62,118 nt of DNA, taken from assembly GCA_002726245.1 (NCBI GenBank), contig PBSM01000214.1:1-62118 (forward strand). Reading direction: 5' to 3'. Of the stretch, positions 1 to 8,152 are shown in pieces (position 1 is the first letter of the stretch; each line of letters starts with the position of its first letter). Origin of the DNA: Planctomycetaceae bacterium (GTDB lineage: Bacteria; Planctomycetota; Planctomycetia; Pirellulales; Pirellulaceae). Under the pieces are notes generated by a model. It saw only the letters and a program-made list of their open reading frames with translations, did no database searches and was not told the origin of the DNA. Position numbers and translations under genes: made by a program.

Positions 1-378
1 AATGGGAAACCGGAATGAAATACCTCACCTTCCACAAGTAGAAACCCCGAAACCGATCTACTCGAATTTACAGAATGAGTGTTGCTTTATCTACAGTCGC
101 CGAGCCCGTTTAACGAGCGGTTCGAACAGGTGGTCGGTCGTCGCGGAAGTCATGGTGCGTTGTCGGGTTAACGAGCGTGACGAGGATTCGGCACCCTCAG
201 CTAAAACGTAGCTCAGCCGAACCGGCTCGGCGTAGTCGATGGCAGGTGTTGGGTTGTCCATTTCTTTCGGAGAATCGCCAATTCCGCTATTCTCCTCACC
301 CGGTTTTGGCTCCGTTTCTCAATAGTACTGTTAGGGCAGGCATTCTTTACCTTCGCAAAAACAGTTCCGGAGGAATCA
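1..378. other. no gene recognised at left edge
   Basis: Short open frames exist here, but none has a convincing start site, codon pattern or recognisable product. The stretch ends at the first copy of the cassette-flanking repeat. Confidence 0.5.
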
Positions 379-470
379 GAGAAATCAAAGCAGGCGTCTT
401 TGATTGAGACTTGTCTCGGTCAAAACGCAACAATGAGTCCTGACCCCTTTGAGTTCCTGACCCCTGGTGA
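379..470. repeat. cassette-flanking repeat, left copy
   Basis: This stretch is closely matched by 2380-2470. It starts with an inverted repeat (AATCAAAG, 7-base loop, CTTTGATT at 383-405), continues with ACTTGTCTCGGTCAAA, and ends with a GAGTCCTGACCCC-type motif. Motifs of the last kind occur as dispersed REP-like sequences in many bacteria, which I recall but cannot check here. The two copies share orientation and enclose the GC-rich radical SAM cassette, so it may have moved as a unit. No transposase lies nearby. Confidence 0.7.
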
Positions 471-504
471 GTTCCTGACCCCTGGTGAGTTCCTGACCCC
501 TGGA
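451..504. repeat. three tandem 18-bp repeats
   Basis: Three head-to-tail units of GAGTTCCTGACCCCTGGT (451-468, 469-486, 487-504, the last ending in A) directly follow a related GAGTCCTGACCCC motif. They look like local amplification of the tail of the flanking repeat. The right-hand copy at 2447 has only one unit. Confidence 0.9.
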
Positions 505-652
505 GTTCCCCACACCTCATCGGCAAGAACCAGCAAGTGGTAAAGGAGTCCGATCAGCGCGAGCACGTTTCCGAGCACCAGACGCCCACCCTCCCTCGCT
601 TGCGCGCCCAACGCACCCGTCGGGAGAACCAAGCCTTGGAGGAACACGACCC

Positions 653-856
653 ATGAAGCCCGTACTATCGATCCCGATTGCACGTAGGTCCATCGAGACC
701 GACCTTCTTGGGGGGTTCAAGAAGCTTCTGGAAACCCTGACCACCGATCCGGTCGCATACTCCACGTTCTGCGATGGACCCGTCGCGTTCGCGGCCGCGC
801 ACGTCGAGGAACCCGCACTGCGCGCGATCTGCGTAGGACGAGGCCGCGGTCGATGA
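653..856 (+). CDS. N-terminal part of a frameshifted small protein next to a radical SAM enzyme
   Basis: The ATG at 653 follows a strong ribosome binding site (TGGAGGAA at 637-644). The 67-residue product has a helical stretch (TDLLGGFKKLLETLTTDPV), then FAAAHVEEPALRAICV, a pattern like the leader or helical part of RiPP-type precursors. Codon use looks coding up to about 835 and then becomes GRGRGR and a stop. One extra G at 836/837 would explain this: removing it joins the frame to the gene at 861 as CVDEAAVDELM and gives a single 181-residue protein. I read this as the first half of a broken or misassembled gene. The RiPP idea is inference from form and neighbour only. Confidence 0.55.
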   Translation: MKPVLSIPIARRSIETDLLGGFKKLLETLTTDPVAYSTFCDGPVAFAAAHVEEPALRAICVGRGRGR

Positions 857-860
857 GCTC

Positions 861-1199
861 ATGCAGCTCGTGGATCGACTGCGTGCCGCCGAACGGCTCG
901 ACTACGACTTCCTGTTCCAGTCCGAGGCGATCATGGGCACGACGCCGAACTACGAGACGCACAAGACCACGGAGTACAACTTTGACCATTCGACGGAACG
1001 CGAGGCGGGCTACAAGGAAGCGGTCTCCACGCGTCCGGGCACCCGATCGGACAAGAACAAGCGGCTCCACAACTCGATCCACTCCGGGTTCAAGAAGGGC
1101 GGCAGTGGCCACCTCGCGCTGGACGACATCGACTTCGGTCCCCTGCTGAGCGAGCGTCTCGTCGCCGCCGTGCTCGAAGCGGACCGGAAGCGTGGTTAG
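861..1199 (+). CDS. small protein (or C-terminal half of the frameshifted gene) overlapping the radical SAM gene
   Basis: This 112-residue product is not a family I recognise. It starts with an amphipathic helix (MQLVDRLRAAERLDYDFLF), has a polar middle rich in Thr, His, Asn and Arg, and then a Gly/Lys stretch (FKKGGSGHLALDD). In-frame codons upstream to 837 still look coding, although a TAG at 834 closes the frame, so the true start is probably at 653. Its stop (1197-1199) overlaps the GTG start of the radical SAM gene by 8 bases, a coupling typical of functional pairs. It could be the substrate or partner of that enzyme. Third positions are much more GC-rich than in genes after 2.5 kb. Confidence 0.6.
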   Translation: MQLVDRLRAAERLDYDFLFQSEAIMGTTPNYETHKTTEYNFDHSTEREAGYKEAVSTRPGTRSDKNKRLHNSIHSGFKKGGSGHLALDDIDFGPLLSERLVAAVLEADRKRG

Positions 1200-2175
1200 C
1201 ACGGCCGTCTTCCTCGTCACGCAGCGCTGCCCCATCGCCTGCGACTTCTGCGCGCCGGAGTGTGGCCCGCACAAACGTGACCGCATCGAGCCCGCGTGGA
1301 TCCGCGAGCGCATCGAGCAGATGCTCGGCTGGGGCATGATCCGGCAGGTGATCTTCTCCGGCGGCGAGCCGCTCCTCCTCGGGAAGGACCTCATCGACCT
1401 GGTGGCGCTCTGCTCCCGAAACGACCTCCTGACGCGCATCGTCACGAACGGCTTCTGGGCACGCACCGAAGTGGTGGCGGGGAAGTGGGTCGCCGATCTG
1501 AAGGCGGCCGGCCTCACGGAGGTCAACATCAGCGTCGATGACTTCCACCAGGCGCACATCCCGCTCGCAACCATCAAGCACGCCGTCGATGCCCTGGAGC
1601 GCGCCGGTATCCCGGTCCTGCTCGCGCACAAGCGGCTGAGGGACAGCTGGATGACGGTGGAGGTGCTGGAGGAGGCGGTCGGCCGCGAACTGCCGGTGTT
1701 CGAGCGCGAGACCGGGGAGCGTCACCCGGTCATGGTGTCCGGCGGGTGGACCGTCCCCATCGGCCAGGCCAGCGACGGCGCCACGATCGAACGGTGGATG
1801 CCCGACGACGAGAACGAAGCCTGGAAGCTGCCCTGTCAGACGGTGTTGCGCGACGTGGTCATCAGCTGCCGCAAGGAGCTCCTGTTCGCCATCGGCGACG
1901 ATCTCGCCGGATCGATCGCCGCGGCGAACTCCGACTTCATGACGAACTGGCTTCGGCTGGAGGGGCCTTACGGACTCATGCAGTTCGTCCGGCAGAAGGA
2001 CCCGACGATTCCATTCCATCCTCGTTACGTGCAGTCCTGCCACCTCTGCAACGACCTCTTCATGCGCGCGGACACGCGCGCCGTCCTCGCGGAGCATGCC
2101 GAGGAGTACGTCCCGGTGATCCAGGCCAAGCGGCTCGGGCTCGAGCTCTACCGGGACCAGCAGAAGATCGGATGA
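1192..2175 (+). CDS. radical SAM enzyme, probably with an auxiliary Fe-S region
   Basis: This 327-residue protein has the radical SAM cluster motif CPIACDFC (C13, C17, C20; CX3CX2C) and the SAM-binding GGEP motif (57-60), followed by VTNGFW and VNISVDD strands typical of the partial TIM barrel. The C-terminal third holds spaced cysteines (C215, C226, C283, C286; CHLC), which resembles a reduced SPASM-type auxiliary cluster region. The GTG start at 1192 overlaps the upstream small gene, which suggests coupled translation and a shared job such as peptide modification. The substrate is unknown. The region is GC-rich compared with its surroundings and lies between two repeat copies, so horizontal transfer is likely. 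The enzyme family is clear; the pathway is not. Confidence 0.85.
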   Translation: MVSTAVFLVTQRCPIACDFCAPECGPHKRDRIEPAWIRERIEQMLGWGMIRQVIFSGGEPLLLGKDLIDLVALCSRNDLLTRIVTNGFWARTEVVAGKWVADLKAAGLTEVNISVDDFHQAHIPLATIKHAVDALERAGIPVLLAHKRLRDSWMTVEVLEEAVGRELPVFERETGERHPVMVSGGWTVPIGQASDGATIERWMPDDENEAWKLPCQTVLRDVVISCRKELLFAIGDDLAGSIAAANSDFMTNWLRLEGPYGLMQFVRQKDPTIPFHPRYVQSCHLCNDLFMRADTRAVLAEHAEEYVPVIQAKRLGLELYRDQQKIG

Positions 2176-2379
2176 CCGTCCCGCGGGGAACGCGGTCGGG
2201 AGAGGGGACACTGGGCTTCCAGTCGGGCACCGTCGCCAAGTCCGTTGCCGGAGGTTGCGTCGATCGCGAGAGGGAGTGAGCCGCCGCATCGGAATGTGGA
2301 CAATGCGGACGTCGCACCGCGGACGGGCGACGCCCACTCATCCTTCGACTTGGCGGGAGCGGAGCATGCCCTTCGACCG

Positions 2380-2470
2380 GAGAAATCAAAGCGGTCAGGC
2401 GTCTTTGATTGATAGTTGACTTGTCTCGGTCAAACCGCAAAACAATGAGTCCTGACGCCTTTGATTTCCC
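2380..2470. repeat. cassette-flanking repeat, right copy
   Basis: This copy matches 379-470: AATCAAAG and CTTTGATT arms at 2383-2409 with a longer 11-base loop, then ACTTGTCTCGGTCAAA, then GAGTCCTGACGCCTTTGATT. It carries small insertions relative to the left copy and lacks the tandem units. It marks a visible fall in GC towards the genes on the right. Confidence 0.7.
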
Positions 2471-2824
2471 GTTGCGCCGGCTCATTTTTCCTGCATGCAT
2501 GCATTACTTTCTCTCAGCAAACGCCACCTGATACGATGAGTGGCAGGTCGAGAACACGTTGCCCGATTACGGTTGGATTCGGAGGTGCGTCATGACAGAA
2601 CCATATCTTCGACTTGTAAGTCCCCGTCGCTGCAGAAAGTTCGCTTGGCACTTCGCCAGGCTGGAATCTCACAACAGGCGACGACTCAGTTTCTGGCAGG
2701 CAGGCCCGTTGGCTCGGCAACTGACCGCCTCCTCTTGGCTCAACTGCTAGTTGCTAAGCCGGCTGAGTTTAAGCCAGCCGAATTCAAGTCAGCACGCCGG
2801 TAAGAGCCTACACCAATACCACTC
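2471..2824. other. intergenic region with short 15-bp repeats
   Basis: No convincing gene is visible. Two imperfect 15-bp tandem units lie at 2756-2770 and 2771-2785 (AAGCCGGCTGAGTTT and AAGCCAGCCGAATTC), with part of a third after them. Translated, they would read KPAEF, but the open frame around them has no recognisable start or homology. Confidence 0.4.
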
Positions 2825-3409
2825 TTGGACGACTCGCAGAGTGCCCGTCTCATCCAATCAACGCGGGTTGCGCTCGACGTGAAGTCGCACGTGGCACATG
2901 CGTTTCGATCTCCGATTGGAACCAATTACCTCCGAGAACTCCAAGGATCTGGCGGGAATCGCGCTGAGTTCGAGGAGGCCCGCGAGCGATGTTTCGAATT
3001 AGCCGCTTCAGATCCAGAAGCGTTCTTCAGGTCTATTCGTACATTGGCGTTAGGTTATGATCTGCCGCCAAACCGAGTTCAGCAGGACGAGTACTGGCTG
3101 TTCGCGAATGATCGGATTTTCGGAAGTTGCCGGATTCGGCACCGCCTGATCGCCATGACGGAACTCGATAGAGGGCACATCGCTTACGAGATTCGCCCAT
3201 CCGCAAGACGGCAAGGATACGGCACGGCCATCCTGCGGTTGGCCCTGACGAAGGCTCGGTTACTCGACTTGGATCGGGTGTTGTTGACAACGCATCCGTC
3301 GAATCATGGCTCGATTCGAGTGATCGAGAAGAATGGCGGGGAGTTTCAAGACGAGTGTCTATCACCCTTTACAGGAGAGACCGTTCATCGGTACTGGATC
3401 TCGTTGTGA
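2825..3409 (+). CDS. GNAT-family N-acetyltransferase
   Basis: The product is 194 residues. Its C-terminal half has a GNAT fold signature: strand GHIAYEIRPSARRQGYGTAI (acetyl-CoA loop R-R-Q-G-Y-G at about 134-139), then a helix, the strand DRVLLTTHPSNHGSIRVIEK and the closing KNGGEF. The first 90 residues are a variable helical region. Its substrate (small molecule, antibiotic or protein amine) cannot be told. The start is uncertain: TTG at 2825 has no clear ribosome binding site, and no ATG is available before the conserved domain. It stands alone, with no operon partner. Confidence 0.8.
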   Translation: MDDSQSARLIQSTRVALDVKSHVAHAFRSPIGTNYLRELQGSGGNRAEFEEARERCFELAASDPEAFFRSIRTLALGYDLPPNRVQQDEYWLFANDRIFGSCRIRHRLIAMTELDRGHIAYEIRPSARRQGYGTAILRLALTKARLLDLDRVLLTTHPSNHGSIRVIEKNGGEFQDECLSPFTGETVHRYWISL

Positions 3410-3552
3410 GCCGCCGGGTGTTCGAGGTGTTTGAGCGACGTCATCTTGTCTGTCAGGCAAACCTGACTGCCTCCGCGTGTCCACAGTTTCAGCCGCAAAA
3501 TCGTTACAAAACTTGTGACCGCACCGTTGATCGATTAATCTCAATAGAGACA

Positions 3553-3873
3553 ATGCGGGCCCAGTTCTTGCCGAGAGATACATCAGTGGACGTTGCGATC
3601 AAGATAGTTGCCGAACGTAATGGTCAGGAGCGATTCGTTCTGGTTAACGCAAGCACCCGGGAAGTCCTCACCGTCAACGACGTGTCCGAACCCACGCTCC
3701 GCCGCTTCTTCCAGCAGCGGGGAGCCAACGACGATCTCATTAGCGAGTGCCTAGACCGGGCAAGGCTTCGACGCGGCGAGTCAGCCCGCCAAGCAAACGT
3801 CCCCGTCAATCAAGCCTCCGAGACGATGGGTGACGACGATTTGCTACTCGAACTGGGCCTGGACGACGATTAG
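3553..3873 (+). CDS. small acidic-tailed hypothetical protein
   Basis: I do not recognise this 106-residue protein. From the ATG at 3553 it has two short beta-like stretches (DVAIKIVAERNGQERFVLVN and STREVLTVNDVS), then a helical region (PTLRRFFQQRGANDDLISEC) and a very acidic tail (DDDLLLELGLDDD). The frame stays open upstream to 3355 but that part looks non-coding, so I prefer the internal ATG. The order of short beta-sheet, helix and acidic tail is common among short planctomycete hypotheticals. Confidence 0.55.
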   Translation: MRAQFLPRDTSVDVAIKIVAERNGQERFVLVNASTREVLTVNDVSEPTLRRFFQQRGANDDLISECLDRARLRRGESARQANVPVNQASETMGDDDLLLELGLDDD

Positions 3874-4157
3874 TCTTTGAAGTCACAAAACTACAAAGCC
3901 AGTTCGCGCAACACACACAAGACCTCGTGACTTGTCTGTCTCTCCAGCTTCGGATGCGCGGCTATTTTGAATAAATGAAAGACCCCGCATCGTATTCGAC
4001 TCGGCTACCGTTTTCTGAAGCTGCCGAGGTGCGCCGACAAACTCGCCTCTAAACCGGAATTTGGGGTAGCAAGCGTGCGCCGATCATTTCCGAGCGTTGT
4101 CCCTTCGGACAATCCTTCCAACCCAAGATGCCGGATCAATTCCAAGTTCGCTCCTAA

Positions 4158-4808
4158 TCAAACAGTGTGGTTGCACTGCGCCTCAAGCGATTGTGATGCC
4201 TGCGACGCGATGACCTGTTGAGCGACTTCTCGGAGGTCTTGGCTGTTGTCGGTCGCCAGCGTTTGTAAGCGCTGAAACGCCGCGGTCTCCGAGAGCCGCT
4301 CCCTCATCATCAGCACTCCCTTGGCATCGTTGAGCAACTTGCGATTTTGCACGGCGCCACGCCGGTCGCCGTTTGCATCGAGCAACGCCTCAAACTCTTC
4401 AAACCGTTGCATCGCGCGTTCGATTGCCGACGTCAGTTCATCGTGTCGGAACGGTTTTGCGAGATAGGCGAGCACCGTTTCTCTCAGCGCGTCCTCAAGA
4501 TGACGGGGGGCGGTCTGGCCCGTTACCAACACAACCGGCACTGGAGCATCGCGACATATCTCTCGCACGGCGTCGATGCCATCTTGTTCAGGCATGCGGA
4601 TATCAGTGATTACCAGATCGGGGCGCGACGCGCAACATTGCGCGACCAACTGCTTGCCGTTTTCCGCGACCGCGACAACTCGATGACCTGATTTGGCCAG
4701 AATCACCTGGAAGTAGTCCAGCATGTCCGGCTCGTCGTCAGCAACAACGATGCGAAGCGATGTTGTCACGCTAAAGTTCTCTGGAGAGTCAAGTTCGCTT
4801 TGTGCCAT
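4158..4808 (-). CDS. response regulator with receiver and ANTAR domains
   Basis: The product is 216 residues from the ATG at 4808. The receiver domain (about 18-135) has the acidic pair DDE, the phospho-acceptor aspartate D69 in VITDIRMP, and the lysine in AYLAKPF. The C-terminal part (about 150-205), with LLNDAKGVLMMRERLSE, is an ANTAR RNA-binding domain. Such proteins prevent transcription termination in leader RNAs by holding a two-hairpin structure. No histidine kinase is next to it. An Rrf2 gene lies 68 bases upstream on the same strand, so the two may be co-transcribed. Its RNA target is not obvious in this window. Confidence 0.88.
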   Translation of the reverse strand: MAQSELDSPENFSVTTSLRIVVADDEPDMLDYFQVILAKSGHRVVAVAENGKQLVAQCCASRPDLVITDIRMPEQDGIDAVREICRDAPVPVVLVTGQTAPRHLEDALRETVLAYLAKPFRHDELTSAIERAMQRFEEFEALLDANGDRRGAVQNRKLLNDAKGVLMMRERLSETAAFQRLQTLATDNSQDLREVAQQVIASQASQSLEAQCNHTV

Positions 4809-4876
4809 GAAGGGAGGAGCCGTGCTTCGTGGATGACTCGCTCCCTGAGAAAGGAGCTGTCGATCGCAGCCCGGCG

Positions 4877-5314
4877 CTACGTCGCGGGTTCTGGGACGGC
4901 CGGAAAGCGACAAAGGGGTTTGCGATGTCGCGGAACGCGGATCAGGTCAGCGATCGTCGTGTCCCCGAAGGTCTCCTCAACGGCCTTGGCAGCGTCGTCC
5001 AGGCTGCGATGCAAAGGGCAGAGGTTGATACCGTGCAGCCCGAGAGGACATTCGTGAAAGCGGCGCACTGGGTCGAAAATGTTGACGACTTCCAGCACCG
5101 TTAGCTCGTCCGCCGCATGCGCTAACCTAAAGCCGCCACGTAGGCCACGCTGAGCCGTAACAACTCGTGCACGACTCAAGCTCTGCATCACTTTCGCCAA
5201 ATAGCCGACGGGCACCTCGGTCACTTCCGCAATCTGTGCGTTTGTCTGCGGCTCATCATGATCGGCAAGGTAGACAATCGCCCTCAGTGCGTACTCAGCG
5301 GTTTGTGAGATCAT
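4877..5314 (-). CDS. Rrf2-family transcriptional regulator
   Basis: The 145-residue product begins at the ATG at 5314 (MISQTAEYALRAIVYLAD), the canonical Rrf2 start; the extra upstream codons are unlikely. A winged helix (about 1-80, with SRARVVTAQRGLRGGFRLA) is followed by a dimerisation helix and a cysteine pair in ECPLGLHGINLCPLHR. Members with such cysteines (NsrR, IscR, RirA) carry Fe-S clusters that sense nitric oxide, iron or redox state. Only two of the usual three cysteines are at the standard place; a third lies near the C-terminus (PLCRFP). A redox-sensing role is likely, but the exact ligand is unknown. Confidence 0.85.
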   Translation of the reverse strand: MISQTAEYALRAIVYLADHDEPQTNAQIAEVTEVPVGYLAKVMQSLSRARVVTAQRGLRGGFRLAHAADELTVLEVVNIFDPVRRFHECPLGLHGINLCPLHRSLDDAAKAVEETFGDTTIADLIRVPRHRKPLCRFPAVPEPAT

Positions 5315-5458
5315 CTTGGTAGTTTTTTCTGCGAGGGAGGGATTGGATACACTACGTTCGCCAAAGGAGAGTTCTGGACCCAAACCTCCACACTAGGTTT
5401 TTGGCAGACAACTGTCAACATGCTAACGGCGGTGTTCTATCTCGTATATCGCGACGCG
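5315..5458. other. intergenic leader between divergent genes
   Basis: This is the upstream region of the minus-strand Rrf2 gene. No gene is recognised. Together with the hairpin that ends at 5494 it could form a short plus-strand transcript. Confidence 0.3.
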
Positions 5459-5494
5459 GATGCCCGGCTTCTCGAAGAAGCCGGGCATCTTTTC
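5459..5494 (+). terminator. strong intrinsic terminator with no gene before it
   Basis: GATGCCCGGCTTCT, a three-base loop, and AGAAGCCGGGCATC form a perfect 14-bp stem followed by TTTTC. No plus-strand gene ends just upstream; the nearest genes before it run the other way. It may end a small RNA or block read-through into the cytochrome gene at 5705. Confidence 0.8.
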
Positions 5495-5611
5495 CTCAAC
5501 CAGGAATCATGACTGGTAGTTAGCGCCCCGCCCACGGCTGAGTCTGTAACTCAGCGACTGCGGCGAATAGCTCGCCTCCTAGAGCCTACGAACATGAAGA
5601 TTTCTTTATCC

Positions 5612-5639
5612 TTGCATTACGGGTTGGGATACCTATACT
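5612..5639 (+). promoter_or_regulatory. sigma70-type promoter of the small cytochrome gene
   Basis: A TTGCAT box (5612-5617) and a TATACT box (5634-5639) are separated by 16 bases. The gene start at 5705 follows, with an AGGAG site at 5691-5695. Both boxes are close to the consensus. Confidence 0.6.
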
Positions 5640-5704
5640 GCACGTACTAACATGTTGCGATTCTATGTCGCGTCTTCGTCCCAAAAGTTGAGGAGATTAC
5701 AACG

Positions 5705-6124
5705 ATGAAGAAGTTCCTGTTTGTTGCGTTGCCGCTGTTGGCAGTCGTGATGTTCTCGTTCGCTGCCATTGCTCAAGTGAAGAAGGGCAAGACCCGACCG
5801 CTGTTGACCAAACAATTGATGGGCGGGCTGGTGCAACCGAACTGCAAGGATCTCGGTGCGGGATTGAAGAAGGCACCTGCCGATGACAAAGCCTGGGCAG
5901 CACTAGCCACGAAGGCTGCGTTGCTCAACGAAGCCAGTTATATCCTGATGGCCGATGGACGTTGTCCGGATGGAGTCTGGGCTGGTGCCACCAAGACGTT
6001 GCAGGAGTGCAGCGATGTGGTGCTGAAGAAGATCGAAGCGAAGGATGCCGAGGGAGCTCAAGGAGCGTTTCAGGCGATGACGAAAGCCTGTGCCGCTTGC
6101 CACAAGGCTCACAAGAAGAAGTAG
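5705..6124 (+). CDS. small secreted monohaem c-type cytochrome
   Basis: The product is 139 residues with a clear signal peptide (MKKFLFVALPLLAVVMFSFA, cleaved after about AIAQ). The mature part is helical and ends with a single haem-binding motif CAACH at about 131-135, followed by a Lys-rich tail. A C-terminal haem on a four-helix protein resembles cytochrome c-prime or the small planctomycete cytochrome family of about this length. It should act outside the cytoplasmic membrane as an electron carrier. It has its own promoter and a good ribosome binding site, and it may serve the redox cluster at 9-29 kb, which is inference. Confidence 0.85.
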   Translation: MKKFLFVALPLLAVVMFSFAAIAQVKKGKTRPLLTKQLMGGLVQPNCKDLGAGLKKAPADDKAWAALATKAALLNEASYILMADGRCPDGVWAGATKTLQECSDVVLKKIEAKDAEGAQGAFQAMTKACAACHKAHKKK

Positions 6125-6284
6125 GCACCGACCTTTTTAAAGAAACCGATGCACCGCATCGGTTGCACGTGCAGCAGGCGTGCTCCGGAAGCTAACGGCG
6201 GGCGGGGTGCGCCTGCTGTGTTTCTTGCGTCGCATTCTCGAACGGCAGCACGATTACTATTTGCATTGTGTGGGCGCAAGAAGA

Positions 6285-6322
6285 ACCGCCGCTCGGCCGA
6301 GTTTGCTCAGCCGAACGGCGGT
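6285..6322 (-). terminator. terminator of the porin gene
   Basis: ACCGCCG/CGGCGGT and TCGGC/GCCGA pair around one mismatch to make a stem of 12 pairs (6285-6297 with 6310-6322). On the minus strand it is followed by TTCTTCTT, so it fits the end of the porin transcript better than that of the convergent cytochrome. Confidence 0.65.
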
Positions 6323-6352
6323 GATCAAGGTGTTACGGTTAGTGTCGAGCAA

Positions 6353-7696
6353 CTAGAACTTGATATTCCAGTCTGCTCGCAACGTCCATCGGGAACTGTC
6401 CGCGAAGACTGGGGCTGCGGGCGCCAAGATCCGCTCGGAATTCAATGCCCAGATTCGCACGATTGTGGCCTTGCCCAGCTTCTGGTTAACGCCAATTACG
6501 TGCCCTCGGAAGTTCGTCTGGTAGGGGAAGTCATCGTTGGAAAAACCTGCGAAAATCGCTTCCTGCTCGATGTCCTGATACTGGTAGAACAGTTGGCGGT
6601 CGCCAGACTCTTTGGTCTGACCCGCCTTGAAGCCAATGGCATAGCCGTCGTCGTCGTCATTAACGGCGCCTTCGTTCTTCATGTATTCGCCGGAGAGGAC
6701 GACCGGTGTGCAGCCTACGGTGGTGTTGTAGGCAACGATCGCATTCCAGATTTCGAAATCGGAGAGATAGCGCGTGACGCCGCCGTCAGTCAGGTTGCCA
6801 AGATTTCCATTTCCCATGGGGGCGTTTTCGGCCAACAACGTCGCGTCGGGACTCAACTCGGTGTAATAGTAGAAGCCGAGAGATCCGACGAGTTCGGCAC
6901 CGTTCGAGAGTTCCCGACGGCCCGTCAACTGAGCTGTCAGCAGGTTTGTGTCCTCATTAACTCCGGGGTTGGCATGCCGTTCTTCGACGATGTAGGCACC
7001 GGTGACGAATCGGAGCATGTCCCCGGGCTCGTACACGAGCGCTAGACCTTCCGGATTGATATCGTCGTCCCACACTAACTCGCTATAAACCGGATTGGTC
7101 ACGAACTGAGTGCTAGCCTTGCCTCCGATCACAGACAGCCCAGGCAGCCAATAGGGATCGTATTGCACAAAAGCCCGATCCAGATTGAAATCGACGCTGT
7201 TGAACGCGCCGTCGAATGTGCGGTGCGGCGAGTTCGGATCGTCGGGGTTTCCTGTTCTCGCCCGGAAGCCGACCATGAGCTGATCGGAAAACTCGAAATT
7301 GGCACCAAAGCGGAATCGCAGACGCTGGCGGTGTCGGTTGTGTGACGTGAGGGGGCCAGTTTTAAATTGGGATTCGTGGCGGAGTCGAAAATCACCAAAG
7401 AAGCTCAACACACACGTGTTGCCCGGCAGTTCTAGCTGCTGGTCGCAGTCGTAACAGCCCTTGCCGTCGCAATCACACCCTTTGGAGCCGCCAAAGTTGC
7501 TTACGACCGATGCATCAGTAACGTGCGTGCTGACCGAGAAGAAATCGCTCTGTGCTTCTTCATTTCGCAGGGCATCGGTCAATGTGCGACCGACCACCGG
7601 GAGACGGGACGGCTCATCGCTTCGGGCCGATCCCGCATTTAGGAGACCCAATGCAGCGATCCCCATCAACAATCTCGTGAAATACGACAGTGACAT
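6353..7696 (-). CDS. outer-membrane porin-like beta-barrel protein
   Basis: From the ATG at 7696 (MSLSYFTRLLMGIAALGLL, preceded by GGGAG) the product is 447 residues with a signal peptide. A short Cys-rich stretch (GCDCDGKGCYDCDQ) comes first. Then come alternating amphipathic strands such as GDFRLRHESQF, QRLRFRFGANFEFSDQLM and RWTLRADWNIKF, ending in Phe as outer-membrane barrels do. It fits the putative porin family common in planctomycetes. It probably lets small solutes through the outer membrane. The Cys cluster before the barrel is unusual and could bind metal. A hairpin terminator follows. Confidence 0.8.
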   Translation of the reverse strand: MSLSYFTRLLMGIAALGLLNAGSARSDEPSRLPVVGRTLTDALRNEEAQSDFFSVSTHVTDASVVSNFGGSKGCDCDGKGCYDCDQQLELPGNTCVLSFFGDFRLRHESQFKTGPLTSHNRHRQRLRFRFGANFEFSDQLMVGFRARTGNPDDPNSPHRTFDGAFNSVDFNLDRAFVQYDPYWLPGLSVIGGKASTQFVTNPVYSELVWDDDINPEGLALVYEPGDMLRFVTGAYIVEERHANPGVNEDTNLLTAQLTGRRELSNGAELVGSLGFYYYTELSPDATLLAENAPMGNGNLGNLTDGGVTRYLSDFEIWNAIVAYNTTVGCTPVVLSGEYMKNEGAVNDDDDGYAIGFKAGQTKESGDRQLFYQYQDIEQEAIFAGFSNDDFPYQTNFRGHVIGVNQKLGKATIVRIWALNSERILAPAAPVFADSSRWTLRADWNIKF

Positions 7697-8152
7697 TTCA
7701 ATCTCCCAGATAAACGTGTACATGTCCTTGGCGAACGCACGCCAAGAGTGGGTCAAACAGGCTATCTCTAACGAACAATCTCGGCTAACCTCCGTCTGAT
7801 TTTGCAACAAATCTGATTCTTCGGAGTCAAGAAGATTGGGCAAGATAATACGTATGCGGAAGCGAGACACTGCCCGCCTGTTGGTGGGAGGCCATTTCGC
7901 ACACGCTGGGCTAGTCAACGTTGGATTCCATAGTGGCCACTGATCCGACAAATGGGCAAATCAAACGTACGGATTCCACGAAATTGGACCCGCACGACAT
8001 TTCTTTGATCCGTGACCGTGCTGTTGGTCGAAGGATTCTAGGAGCGTATGCCCGTTGCGTGAGAAGCATTGGCGCTTTTGAGAGGTCTGTGCGGCGCTCA
8101 CCTTATCTCCGACTACCGTCCGGTTGCTAGCACGTCCAACGATCTACCTGTC
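7697..8152. other. divergent intergenic region
   Basis: This stretch separates the minus-strand porin and the plus-strand lipoprotein. It must hold both promoters, but I see no clear box pair. Short open frames here have no recognisable product. Confidence 0.4.

Noticed and set aside
451..504. Possible CRISPR array from the 18-bp repeats
   Set aside because: The units are directly joined with no spacers and no cas genes are near, so it is a simple tandem repeat.
717..2337. Two long minus-strand frames opposite the radical SAM gene
   Set aside because: High GC makes stops rare on the other strand. The plus-strand gene has clear catalytic motifs, and these frames have none.
2514..2720. Minus-strand frame of 68 codons before the GNAT gene
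   Set aside because: It has no ribosome binding site, domain or neighbour support and is probably chance.
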